From JAEYZM01 sp943372195 (GTDB taxonomy: Bacteria > Bacteroidota > Bacteroidia > Sphingobacteriales > Sphingobacteriaceae), in the NCBI GenBank assembly GCA_943372195.1, contig CALRXS010000002.1:124001-188000 (forward strand): DNA of 64,000 nt. Reading direction: 5' to 3'. Made by a program: the position numbers and the translations under genes. Below are positions 35,570-44,091 of this stretch, in pieces. The notes below the pieces were generated by a model. It was not told the origin of the DNA, searched no databases, and saw only the letters and a list, made by a program, of their open reading frames with translations. Positions within the stretch are counted from its first letter, which is position 1. The number at the start of each line of letters is the position of its first letter.

Positions 35570-36478
35570 ATGCGACTCTTACTAATCTTCTCTCTAGTAA
35601 TATCAATTAATGTAGCATCATATGCTAATATTTCTGATACAATTCAGCAAAAATCTACCATCAAAAAAGGTAGACTTTACTTAGTCGCGGGTACACAGTC
35701 TGCAATATTTTTAGGAGGTATTTCTTATTTGAATTATGTATGGTACAGAGATCAGCCGCGAATGCCTTTTCATTTTCATAACGATACCAAGGGTTATAAG
35801 CAGATGGATAAGTTTGCGCATGCATTTGTAGCTTATTATGAAAGTAGAATGGCTTATCAATCTTTGCGTTGGGCGGGTTTATCGAAGAAACAAGCATTGT
35901 GGATTGGCGGTCCGGTCGGATTAATATTACAAACCCCCATCGAAATATTAGATGGTATGCATAATGGTTACGGATTTTCGACTAACGATATGATTGCGAA
36001 TTTTTCAGGCTCTGCTCTATTCACTGCACAGCAAGCTTTGTTCGATGAGCAAAAATTAAAATTCAAATTTTCGTTTTATCCCAGTGAATATCCGAAGTAT
36101 GAACCACGAATGCTGGGTGAAAATTTATTAGAGAATCTTGTGATGGATTATAATGCGCATACCTATTGGCTCACATTAAGCATCAATGAAATTCACAAAA
36201 CTCGATTGCCCGATTGGCTAGCCATATCAATAGGTTACAGCGCTAACGGATTGATTGGTGAATTTAAAAACCCTACAAGCTTCGATGGTACACCTATACC
36301 TGACCTCGAACGTTATCGTCAATACTTTTTATCGCTCGATATCGACTGCTCAAAAATAAAAACGAAACACGTTGTACTAAAGAAGTTTTTAAATGCAGTG
36401 AATGTGTTGAAGGTTCCGATGCCGACGCTTGAGTACAATAGAGTGGCGGGGTTTAGAGGGCACGCTGTGTATTGGTAG
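35570..36478 (+). CDS. DUF2279 family exported protein
   Basis: A 302-residue protein with an N-terminal signal peptide (LLLIFSLVISINVASYA) and a DUF2279/YfiM-like core: a second hydrophobic segment (YLVAGTQSAIFLGGISYLNYVWY), DKFAHAFVAYYESRMAYQSL with the conserved DKxxH, and a glycine-rich helical hairpin IGGPVGLILQTPIEILDGMHNGYGFSTNDMIAN (key residues PIEI.DG and D.IAN). Members are predicted envelope proteins of unknown role. The C-terminal 100 residues have alternating beta strands, possibly a small outer-membrane or periplasmic sheet. Its TAG stop is directly followed by TATTCAG heptamers of element B. Convergent with korB. Confidence 0.75.
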   Translation: MRLLLIFSLVISINVASYANISDTIQQKSTIKKGRLYLVAGTQSAIFLGGISYLNYVWYRDQPRMPFHFHNDTKGYKQMDKFAHAFVAYYESRMAYQSLRWAGLSKKQALWIGGPVGLILQTPIEILDGMHNGYGFSTNDMIANFSGSALFTAQQALFDEQKLKFKFSFYPSEYPKYEPRMLGENLLENLVMDYNAHTYWLTLSINEIHKTRLPDWLAISIGYSANGLIGEFKNPTSFDGTPIPDLERYRQYFLSLDIDCSKIKTKHVVLKKFLNAVNVLKVPMPTLEYNRVAGFRGHAVYW

Positions 36479-36877
36479 TATTCAGTATTCAGTATTCCGA
36501 TACTTAAGTTTCAATATTCTTCACGATGATTGTTCAAAGCACCTGTATGGGGTGATTTCATCACCCCGTCTAAACGTAACAAACTCCAAAAATTGCACAT
36601 CGGAATACTGAATACTGAATACGGATATAGATTACGACGTTGATAAATCAACGCCCTACAATCTCTCGCCTTCCTTTTTAAAAGCGGGTGATGAATCACC
36701 CTATGCCTTCCAGATAATTCAATTAGCTGAAAAGTTTGAGTCGATTCATCGCCGAATATTGATATGTAAAGGTAGAATATTGTAGCTCGCTGATTTATCA
36801 GCGATTACAATCATCATGACGCAATTCGAAAATTAGGTATCGGAATACGGAATACGGAATACGGAATACTGAATACG
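36479..36877. repeat. Multi-hairpin repeat element, copy B (composite)
   Basis: TATTCAG, TATTCAG, TATTCCG (36479-36499) begin immediately after a TAG stop. GGGGTGATTTCATCACCCC (36549-36567) is a perfect hairpin. Mirrored heptamers CGGAATA, CTGAATA, CTGAATA follow at 36601-36621. A second part then holds GAT-core palindromes CGTTGATAAATCAACG (36638), GGGTGATGAATCACCC (36686) and CGCTGATTTATCAGCG (36788), and ends with five mirrored heptamers (36841-36875). The element separates convergent genes and so links the two repeat classes. Confidence 0.82.
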
Positions 36878-36880
36878 AAC

Positions 36881-37933
36881 TTATCTAAGCTCCGAGTTCA
36901 CCACCTCCAGCATCTCCGCCCCTGGACACAACTCCTCTCTCCCCAACTGATTCAAGGGAGTATCTACCGTGTTGATGATCTCGTGTAGGTCTCTGGTTTC
37001 TGGATTGATGTAGATTAAGCCCGTTAATATTTCGCCGTTATCTTTAGTACGTTGCATTGCTTGTAATGCTGACCAACGATCTTCGGGGTTCCATTCGCTT
37101 TCTAATTTGTGTAATGCTAAGTGTGATCCGTCGTGCAACTCGATATCTTGAGTGCTACCTTCCGCATAAGAAGTTGTAATTTCTTTTTCGAGCGGAATGA
37201 AATCTACTGTAGATGTAAGTTCAATATGTTCACGAACGTAATCGTATGATTTGGTAGAACCCGGATTGTTATTGAACGTTACGCAAGGTGAAATGACATT
37301 GATCAATGCAAATCCAGGGTGTTTAATTGCAGCTTTTATCAATGGAATTAATTGTGACTTATCGCCTGAAAAGCTTTGTGCCACAAAGGTTGCGCCTAAC
37401 TCTAATGCCAAACTTGGTAAATCAATTGCATTGAATTGATTCACTGAACCAGCTTTCGATTTTGAACCTTCATCGGCTGTTGCTGAATCTTGCCCCTTAG
37501 TTAAACCGTAACATCCATTATTCATCACCACATACACCATGTTTAAATTTCTGCGGATGACATGAACGAATTGTCCCATACCGATTGATGCAGTATCTCC
37601 ATCGCCCGATACACCGAAGTAAATTAATTCTTTGTTCGCTAAGCATGCACCTGTTGCAACAGATGGCATACGACCGTGAACAGAATTAAAGCCGTGTGAT
37701 TGACTTAAAAAATAAGCAGGTGTTTTTGATGAACAACCAATGCCTGAAAGCTTTGCCACACGATGTGGTTCAATCGCTAATTCAAAACACGATTGTACAA
37801 TCGCCGCTGATATAGAATCATGTCCGCAGCCCGCACAAAGCGTCGACAACGAACCTTCATAATCAGTTTTAGTATAACCTATATCATTTACTTTTTGATC
37901 AGGGTGGCGAAATTTAGGACGTATATAACTCAT
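36881..37933 (-). CDS. korB: 2-oxoacid:acceptor oxidoreductase, beta subunit
   Basis: Thiamine-diphosphate-binding beta subunit (350 residues) of a 2-oxoglutarate (or related 2-oxoacid):ferredoxin oxidoreductase, which oxidatively decarboxylates the oxoacid to its CoA ester. LCAGCGHDSISAAIVQS and GIGCSSKTPAYFLSQSHGFNSVHGR are the conserved N-terminal segments. GVSGDGDTASIGMGQFVHVIRR followed by VMNNGCYGLTKGQDSAT is the ThDP/Mg motif (GDGD ... NN). It is the last gene of a three-gene minus-strand operon with korA (18-base gap) and the iron-sulfur flavoprotein. Substrate preference for 2-oxoglutarate is by family resemblance only. Confidence 0.9.
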   Translation of the reverse strand: MSYIRPKFRHPDQKVNDIGYTKTDYEGSLSTLCAGCGHDSISAAIVQSCFELAIEPHRVAKLSGIGCSSKTPAYFLSQSHGFNSVHGRMPSVATGACLANKELIYFGVSGDGDTASIGMGQFVHVIRRNLNMVYVVMNNGCYGLTKGQDSATADEGSKSKAGSVNQFNAIDLPSLALELGATFVAQSFSGDKSQLIPLIKAAIKHPGFALINVISPCVTFNNNPGSTKSYDYVREHIELTSTVDFIPLEKEITTSYAEGSTQDIELHDGSHLALHKLESEWNPEDRWSALQAMQRTKDNGEILTGLIYINPETRDLHEIINTVDTPLNQLGREELCPGAEMLEVVNSELR

Positions 37934-37951
37934 GGTATTTTTTCTAAAAAA

Positions 37952-39766
37952 TTAAACTGCTTGAACGGCTAGTGATGATTTAATTTCAGACATGATAAAG
38001 TCTGCTGTGATTGGCATACCATCATAATTTAAAATAGAAATCATGTGGTTTGGGTCAATACTTAATTCATTCACTAAAAGAGATTTCATTTGTGCATCTC
38101 TATTTTGTTCAATTACAAAAACATTTTTATGTGACTTAATAAAATTCGAAACTTCATCATTGAAAGGGAAAGCTCTCAAACGCATTGCGTCAAATGCTAA
38201 TCCTTCTTCTTTCAAAATATCCATCGCTTCTTCAGCAGCATAAATTGAAGTACCGAAGAAAATAATTCCGTATTCATTTTCATTTTTTTCTTGATAAAAA
38301 TGCGGTGCCGGAACTCTTGATTTCATCGTCTCCCATTTATGTTCTAATCGTTGCATATTTTTCACGTAATACTCGCTTTCTTCAGTATATACTGCATACT
38401 CATCGCGAGAGGTACCACGTGTAAAGTACGATCCTTTCGTCGGATGTGTGCCCGGAATAGTTCTATATGGAACTCCGTCGCCATCTACATCTAAGTATCT
38501 TCCGAAGCGTTCGATCTTATCTAAATCATCGGCCGATAATACTTTGCCGCGATTCATGGGTTTGTTATCATCCCACGATAAAGCCTTCGTCACGTGATCG
38601 TTCATACCTAAATCTAAATCGGTTAAAACGATAACAGGTGTTTGAAAGAATTCTGCTAACTCAAAAGATTCAGCCGTTAATTCAAAACATTCTGTAGGTG
38701 TTGAAGGGATGATTAACATTTGCTTAGTATCACCATGTGATGCATAAGCAGAAATTAAAATATCTGATTGTTGTGTACGTGTCGGCATACCAGTTGAAGG
38801 TCCGCTTCGTTGCACATCTATTAATACCACTGGTATTTCAGCGAAGTATGCTAGGCCTAAGAATTCGCTCATTAATGAAACACCCGGACCTGAAGTAGCT
38901 GTGAAAGCTCTTGCACCGTTCCAGTTAGCACCAATGGCCATACCTATAGCAGCGAGTTCATCTTCTGCTTGTACGATGGCGAATTTATTTTTACCAGTTT
39001 CTTTATCGACTCTAAATCTTTTTGCGTATTCGGTATAGCCTTCTACCACTGAAGTAGATGGAGTAATCGGATACCATGAAGCGACCGTAGCACCAGCATA
39101 TACAGCACCTAAGCCACATGCATAGTTACCATCCATCATAATACAATCACTCACTAAATCGCGACGTTCTAAACGAATGTCGAGCGGATAAGCATAGTGA
39201 TCTTTGATGTATTGAATACCTAATTCTAATGCTTTGATATTCGGTGCGATTAATTTTTCTTTACCTTGAAATTGTTCTGCTAATAAATCTTCGAGCACCT
39301 GCAACTCAATGTTTAAAAGGGCTGAGAGCGCACCAACATAAATTATATTTTTGAACAACTGACGTTGACGAGGATCTTGGTATTCGCGAATACACATTTC
39401 CATCAATGGAATACCGATGAAAGTAATATCATCACGATAATATTCTGGGTTTAATCCCTTCGTACTATCGTACACAAAATATCCGCCAGCCTTCACACTC
39501 TTCACATCTTTCGCCATGCTTTGTGGGTTCACGCAAACCATTAAATCTACACCTTCACGACGACCGAGGTAACCTTTTTCACTCACACGTACATCGTACC
39601 ATGTAGGTAAACCTTGAATGTTAGAAGGGAAAATATTTTTCGGAGTCACGAAGACACCCATTCTAAAAATCGCTTTCGCAAACATTAAATTTGCGGAAGC
39701 AGAACCTGTACCATTTACGTTCGCAAAACGAACGACAAAATTATTTACTTTACCGCTATCTGACAT
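37952..39766 (-). CDS. korA: 2-oxoacid:acceptor oxidoreductase, fused gamma-alpha subunit
   Basis: A 604-residue subunit with the gamma domain at the N-terminus (about 1-190; FANVNGTGSASANLMFAKAIFRMG and a segment on pyruvate/oxoacid binding), fused to the alpha pyrimidine-binding domain (about 210-600; GNYACGLGAVYAGATVASWYPITPST and ATSGPGVSLMSEFLGLAYFAEIP). The QRSGPSTGMPTRTQQSD stretch is the usual substrate-loop signature of 2-oxoglutarate/2-oxoacid oxidoreductases. It pairs with korB downstream. Its first 22 bases overlap the end of the upstream iron-sulfur flavoprotein gene, so the three proteins are translationally linked. Confidence 0.9.
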   Translation of the reverse strand: MSDSGKVNNFVVRFANVNGTGSASANLMFAKAIFRMGVFVTPKNIFPSNIQGLPTWYDVRVSEKGYLGRREGVDLMVCVNPQSMAKDVKSVKAGGYFVYDSTKGLNPEYYRDDITFIGIPLMEMCIREYQDPRQRQLFKNIIYVGALSALLNIELQVLEDLLAEQFQGKEKLIAPNIKALELGIQYIKDHYAYPLDIRLERRDLVSDCIMMDGNYACGLGAVYAGATVASWYPITPSTSVVEGYTEYAKRFRVDKETGKNKFAIVQAEDELAAIGMAIGANWNGARAFTATSGPGVSLMSEFLGLAYFAEIPVVLIDVQRSGPSTGMPTRTQQSDILISAYASHGDTKQMLIIPSTPTECFELTAESFELAEFFQTPVIVLTDLDLGMNDHVTKALSWDDNKPMNRGKVLSADDLDKIERFGRYLDVDGDGVPYRTIPGTHPTKGSYFTRGTSRDEYAVYTEESEYYVKNMQRLEHKWETMKSRVPAPHFYQEKNENEYGIIFFGTSIYAAEEAMDILKEEGLAFDAMRLRAFPFNDEVSNFIKSHKNVFVIEQNRDAQMKSLLVNELSIDPNHMISILNYDGMPITADFIMSEIKSSLAVQAV

Positions 39767-41547
39767 TGATTCCCTGCTTTTGTAACACTATAGAAAAATT
39801 TCTGCATATCCCAAGCCGAAGTTGGGCAACGTTCTGCGCATAAACCGCAATGCAAACAAACGTCTTCGTCTTTCACCATCACACGTTTAGTGCCAGGTAA
39901 AATATCTGAAACAAGTAATGCTTGATGAGTATTTAAAGCAGGCATTGTTAATTTATTTCGAAGATCATTTTCATCTTCTTCGTTGGTGGTGAAAGTTAAA
40001 CATGCCGTCGGACAAATATCAACGCAGGCATCGCATTCGATACATTTATTTTCGCTGAAAACAGTTTGTACGTCGCAGTTCAAACAACGCTGTGCCTCTT
40101 TGAATCCGAGTTCATGATCAAAGCCCAGCTCCACCTCTACTTTACGATTGCTCAATGCCAATTCTTTTTGCACCATCGGCACTTGGTATCTATTATCGAT
40201 CGCTACATAATTATCGTATGACCATTCATGAATACCCATTTTTTGACTTACCAAATTCACGAATGGTGAAGGTCTATTCGTCAAACTATCGCCATTACAA
40301 AATAGGTCGATAGAAATCGCCGCTTGATGCCCTTGAGCAACTGCGGTAATTACGTTCTTAGGTCCGAAGGCCGCATCACCACCGAAAAATACTTTCGGCA
40401 ATGTCGACTGAAAAGTCGTAGCATCAACCACCGGCATTGTATATTTATCAAACTCTAATCCGAGATCTTTTTCAATCCATGTAAACGAAGTCGATTGACC
40501 AATCGCGATCAATACTTCATCAGCTTCAATGAATACTTCAGGTTCTGCGGATGGTACTAAATTTCTTTTTCCGTTCGCATCGTATTCAGCAACCACCTTC
40601 TCGAACATCATACCTTTTAGCTTGCCATTTTCAACAACAAAACTTTTCGGCACATGACAATCGATGATTGGAATATCTTCATGCATTGCATCTTCAATTT
40701 CCCATGGCGAAGCACGCATTTCAGAAAATGGCGAACGTACCACGACCTTAACATCCTTGCCACCTAAACGACGAGAAGTACGACAGCAGTCCATCGCAGT
40801 ATTACCACCACCCAACACAATTACCTTCTCACCTATTTTATGCGTATGCTCGAAAGCAACACTTGCTAACCATTGAATACCCACATGTACACTAGCACCT
40901 GCAGCTTCGCGACCAGGGAGTTCCCATAAATCACGACCTTTCGGCGCGCCGGTTCCAACGAATATTGCATCGTAATCTTTCGTCAACACTTCTTTCATGC
41001 TCTCGACTTTCGTTTTGAAATGCGTATGAACACCCATGTTTAAAACGAAATTCGTTTCTTCATCGATGACCTGTTCAGGCAATCGGAAAGAAGGAATTTG
41101 CGAACGCATCATACCACCCGCACGATCTTGATCATCGAACAAATGAAGTTCGTAACCAAGCGGCGCCAAATCTCTCGCAACAGTAAGCGAGGCAGGTCCG
41201 CCCCCGATCAAAGCAATCTTCTTACCATTGGGCGCAAAGGGACCTTGAGGCATCATCGAAGTGACATCCCCTTTATTATCGGCAGCTACACGCTTAAGGC
41301 GGCAGATGGCAACAGGTTCTTCTTCGACTCTACCACGACGGCAAGCAGGCTCGCAAGGGCGATCGCAAGTTCTACCGAGAATACCCGGGAAAACGTTCGA
41401 CTCCCAATTGACCATATAGGCTTCGGAGTATTTTTGAGCAGCGATTAAACGTATGTATTCAGGAACTGGAGTGTGAGCCGGACAGGCATACTGACAGTCT
41501 ACAACCTTATGGAAGTATTCAGGGTCTTTGTAATTGGTTGGTTCCAA
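39745..41547 (-). CDS. FAD/NAD(P) oxidoreductase with ferredoxin domains, glutamate synthase small-subunit-like
   Basis: A 600-residue electron-transfer flavoprotein. An N-terminal Cys-rich helical domain (CQYACPAHTPVPEYI and GRTCDRPCEPACRRG) as in GltD-like proteins precedes the FAD Rossmann motif ALIGGGPASLTVARDLAPLG (about 110) and the NAD(P) motif VIVLGGGNTAMDCCRTSRRLG (about 245). The C-terminal part has two 4Fe-4S clusters: CIECDACVDICPTACL and CLHCGLCAERCPTSAW. It is the first gene of the kor operon and likely passes electrons between the oxoacid oxidoreductase and NAD(P). The pairing with KorAB is the informative point; a glutamate synthase role is unlikely without a large subunit nearby. 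Confidence 0.87.
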   Translation of the reverse strand: MEPTNYKDPEYFHKVVDCQYACPAHTPVPEYIRLIAAQKYSEAYMVNWESNVFPGILGRTCDRPCEPACRRGRVEEEPVAICRLKRVAADNKGDVTSMMPQGPFAPNGKKIALIGGGPASLTVARDLAPLGYELHLFDDQDRAGGMMRSQIPSFRLPEQVIDEETNFVLNMGVHTHFKTKVESMKEVLTKDYDAIFVGTGAPKGRDLWELPGREAAGASVHVGIQWLASVAFEHTHKIGEKVIVLGGGNTAMDCCRTSRRLGGKDVKVVVRSPFSEMRASPWEIEDAMHEDIPIIDCHVPKSFVVENGKLKGMMFEKVVAEYDANGKRNLVPSAEPEVFIEADEVLIAIGQSTSFTWIEKDLGLEFDKYTMPVVDATTFQSTLPKVFFGGDAAFGPKNVITAVAQGHQAAISIDLFCNGDSLTNRPSPFVNLVSQKMGIHEWSYDNYVAIDNRYQVPMVQKELALSNRKVEVELGFDHELGFKEAQRCLNCDVQTVFSENKCIECDACVDICPTACLTFTTNEEDENDLRNKLTMPALNTHQALLVSDILPGTKRVMVKDEDVCLHCGLCAERCPTSAWDMQKFFYSVTKAGNQCQIAVK

Positions 41548-41652
41548 GGTCTTAAATAAATTTAAAATATGTAGTAGGGTACAAAGGTAAATTTTAATTG
41601 TAGGTACAAAATAAGAGGAATTGGGGAAATTATCAACATTATTCGTACAACG

Positions 41653-41905
41653 TATTCAGTATTCCGTATTCCGATGTGCAAAATTTGGGGGATGTCACGA
41701 TGAATTGTAGGGCGTCACTATGATAATGGATAGCACCTGTAGGGGGCGATTCCATCGCCCCGCCTAAGATATCAAGCAAATCGATATTCGATCTGCTTGT
41801 CGTGTAAACGTGGCGATAGAATCGCCCCCTACGGTTACAAGCAACAATCATCGTGACGTAAATTAAAAATTAGGTATCGGAATACTGAATACCGACTACT
41901 GAATA
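41653..41905. repeat. Multi-hairpin repeat element, copy C
   Basis: TATTCAG, TATTCCG, TATTCCG (41653-41673) face CGGAATA, CTGAATA, CCGACTA, CTGAATA (41878-41905). Inside are CACCTGTAGGGGGCGATTCC with ATCGCCCC (about 41735-41761), a central stem CAAGCAAATCGATATTCGAT..CTGCTTG (about 41773-41799) and GGCGATAGAATCGCCCCCTA. The right heptamer array overlaps the last codons and the stop of the DUF1905 gene. Between 41548 and 41652 nothing else is seen. Confidence 0.85.
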
Positions 41906-42393
41906 CGTTTTATCATTTCCCCGTAATCCATCCTCTTCTGCATCGCATCCAATGTCATATTCAATCGCTTCACTCTAGTTTCAGTGGTTTTCGCTGAGTC
42001 GATGTATTTGATGAAATAATTTTGATGTGATTTAGCTTGAGCGAGAAAATTTTCGAGTAAGCCTTCCATTTCTAATAGATCTTGAAGGTCTTCGGGCATT
42101 TTAATTTCGAAGTTTTTATCTTCCTCGATATTGACGATTACTTCGTCGCCTATATTAAGTTTTAATTTCTTACGGATGCTAGCGTTTATTGGGAGTACGA
42201 ACTCACCGCCACCCATTGGCATGATGGCAACACCTTCAATTTTTACTTCATTCAGCGAACCACAAACTCTAAAAGATTTTTTATTACCTGGCTTTAAAAT
42301 TTGTGCATCGGGTTCTGATATAATGATATGCGTCCAGGAAGTCTTCTCTCCTTTTTTGTCGAATTTTTCGATAGTGGCTGTGAATCGGTGCAT
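41896..42393 (-). CDS. DUF1905/YdeI family protein
   Basis: A 165-residue cytoplasmic protein. Residues 1-95 form the DUF1905 beta-barrel (HRFTATIEKF, SFRVCGSLNEVKIEGVAIMPMGGGEFVLPIN, given by key features: a GxxN/V turn and LPI). Residues 100-165 resemble the YdeI/OmpD-associated helical tail (MPEDLQDLLE, HQNYFIKYIDSAKTTETRVKRLNMTL), whose K-T-x-E-T-R-x-x-R pattern is characteristic. Function is unknown. The final codons and the TAG stop (RIQ-stop) are supplied by a heptamer of repeat element C, so the repeat has probably redefined the C-terminus. Confidence 0.78.
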   Translation of the reverse strand: MHRFTATIEKFDKKGEKTSWTHIIISEPDAQILKPGNKKSFRVCGSLNEVKIEGVAIMPMGGGEFVLPINASIRKKLKLNIGDEVIVNIEEDKNFEIKMPEDLQDLLEMEGLLENFLAQAKSHQNYFIKYIDSAKTTETRVKRLNMTLDAMQKRMDYGEMIKRIQ

Positions 42394-42450
42394 ATGGTTT
42401 GGAAGTTTAAATATACGTAATGTTTAATATTCGATATAATGATTTTTAAT

Positions 42451-42625
42451 GCACCTGTAAGGGGCGATTCCATCGCCCCGCCTAGGATATCAAGCAGATC
42501 GAAATTCAATCTGCTTGTCGTGTTAACGGGGCGATGGAATCGCCCCCTACGTTTGCAAGCAACAATAATCGTGACATAAAACAAAAATTCTGCATCGGAA
42601 TACTGAATACTGAATACTGAATACT
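42451..42625. repeat. Multi-hairpin repeat element, copy D (left end truncated)
   Basis: GGGGCGATTCCATCGCCCC (42461-42479), the stem CAAGCAGAT .. ATCTGCTTG (42491-42517) and GGGGCGATGGAATCGCCCC (42528-42546) are three clean hairpins in order. Mirrored heptamers CGGAATA, CTGAATA, CTGAATA, CTGAATA end at about 42624. The left TATTC heptamers are missing, so the copy is truncated on that side. It sits between divergent genes. Confidence 0.85.
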
Positions 42626-42632
42626 ATTTTTG
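42625..42632 (+). promoter_or_regulatory. -7 box of mnmE at the repeat edge
   Basis: TATTTTTG fits TAnnTTTG and is contiguous with the last heptamer of element D. The ATG at 42637 is only four bases downstream, so the mRNA would be nearly leaderless if this box is used. No -33 match is seen. Confidence 0.4.
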
Positions 42633-42636
42633 CTTC

Positions 42637-44049
42637 ATGAGTTCACTACATACGGGATTAAAAGATACAATCGTAGCATTGGCGACGGCAAACGGCATTG
42701 GGGCAATTAGCGTAATTCGTTTATCGGGAGATCGTGCGATTGAGATTTGTAATAAAGTTTTCAAGGGGAAAGATTTGGAGAAAGTAGCGAGTCATACGGT
42801 TCATTTTGGTACCATCCGAAGTGATGAAAAAATAATTGATGAAGTGTTGGTTAGTGTTTTCAAAGCACCGAATTCATATACGAAAGAAAATACGATTGAA
42901 ATTTCATGCCACGGTTCGAATTATATCGTAAATCAGATTATTCAGTTATTGATTAAAAATGGTGCAGTGGCTGCGAAGCCTGGGGAGTTTACGTTTCGAG
43001 CATTTTTAAACGGACAATTAGATTTATCGCAGGCGGAAGCGGTGGCAGATTTAATATCATCGAGTTCGGCGGCATCACATCAGATTGCGATGCAACAGAT
43101 GCGCGGCGGATTCTCGAATGAGTTGAAAAAGTTGCGTGAAGAGTTGATACATTTTGCGTCATTGGTAGAGTTAGAATTAGATTTTTCGGAAGAAGATGTA
43201 GAGTTTGCGAACCGCGATCAGATGAAAGTCTTGATTGAAAAGATTTTGTTCGTGCTACGTAAATTAATTCAATCGTTTGAGTTAGGTAATGTGATTAAAA
43301 AAGGTGTACCCGTTGTAATTGCAGGTAAGCCAAACGTAGGAAAATCAACACTCTTGAATGCATTATTGAATGAAGAGCGCGCAATTGTTTCAGACATTGC
43401 AGGTACTACACGTGATACGGTAGAAGATGAAATAAATATTCAAGGTATTAATTTCAGATTCATTGACACAGCGGGTATTCGTGATACAGAAGACATCATC
43501 GAAGCAAAAGGTGTTGAAAAAACATTCGAGAAAATTCAATCTTCAGCAATAGTGATTTATCTATTCGATCCCTCAGAAACACAAGGTGAAGAGTTCAAAA
43601 AAATTATTTCCGAATTATTAAGCATTACTCAAAAAAATAAAAGTCAATTAATTATCGTAGCGAATAAAGCCGATAAAAATATTGATTTAAAAAATATCGA
43701 CTTAACAAATTTAACTTTCAATTCTGCGGATGAGAGCAAAATCATTCAGATCTCAGCCCTGCAAAAGCAAGGCATAGCAGAGATTGAAGAGCGATTGCTA
43801 CAGTTAATTCATTTCAATCAGCATGAACAAGGCGAAATCATATTAACGAACATCAGACATGTTGAAGCCTTACAAAAATCGAGTGATGCATTAGAGCGCG
43901 TCTTACACGGTATTGATAATCCGGTGACCTCAGATTTTCTAGCGATGGATATAAAGGAGTCTCTGCACTACCTCGGTGAGATCACAGGTGCTATTAGCAC
44001 CGATGACCTTTTGGATAATATTTTCTCGAAGTTTTGTATTGGGAAGTAA
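42637..44049 (+). CDS. mnmE: tRNA modification GTPase MnmE
   Basis: Full-length MnmE/TrmE (470 residues), which with MnmG modifies the wobble uridine of certain tRNAs. The N-terminal tetrahydrofolate-binding domain (DTIVALATANGIGAISVIRLSG) is followed by a helical domain into which the G domain is inserted at about 220-380: GKPNVGKSTLLNALL (G1), AGTTRDTVEDE (G2), DTAGIRDTED (G3) and VANKADK (G4). The C-terminus FCIGK has the catalytic Cys of the C-x-G-K motif. The last 18 bases (44032-44049) closely resemble the site at the end of trmE used by SGI1-family elements, and foreign-looking genes begin right after the terminator. Confidence 0.97.
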   Translation: MSSLHTGLKDTIVALATANGIGAISVIRLSGDRAIEICNKVFKGKDLEKVASHTVHFGTIRSDEKIIDEVLVSVFKAPNSYTKENTIEISCHGSNYIVNQIIQLLIKNGAVAAKPGEFTFRAFLNGQLDLSQAEAVADLISSSSAASHQIAMQQMRGGFSNELKKLREELIHFASLVELELDFSEEDVEFANRDQMKVLIEKILFVLRKLIQSFELGNVIKKGVPVVIAGKPNVGKSTLLNALLNEERAIVSDIAGTTRDTVEDEINIQGINFRFIDTAGIRDTEDIIEAKGVEKTFEKIQSSAIVIYLFDPSETQGEEFKKIISELLSITQKNKSQLIIVANKADKNIDLKNIDLTNLTFNSADESKIIQISALQKQGIAEIEERLLQLIHFNQHEQGEIILTNIRHVEALQKSSDALERVLHGIDNPVTSDFLAMDIKESLHYLGEITGAISTDDLLDNIFSKFCIGK

Positions 44050-44091
44050 GCCCCTAAAATCATCGATAAAGAACAATAAGAAAATCTATCT

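Noticed and set aside
36511..36699. Short frames inside repeat element B and its counterparts in C and D
   Set aside because: The similar peptides at 41639-41851 and 42294-42584 come from translating the same hairpin repeat; there is no start context, and the homology is at DNA level.
32542..42636. Possible insertion sequences at the repeat elements
   Set aside because: Copies A-D contain no transposase frame and no target-site duplications that I can see, so they are listed as repeats only.
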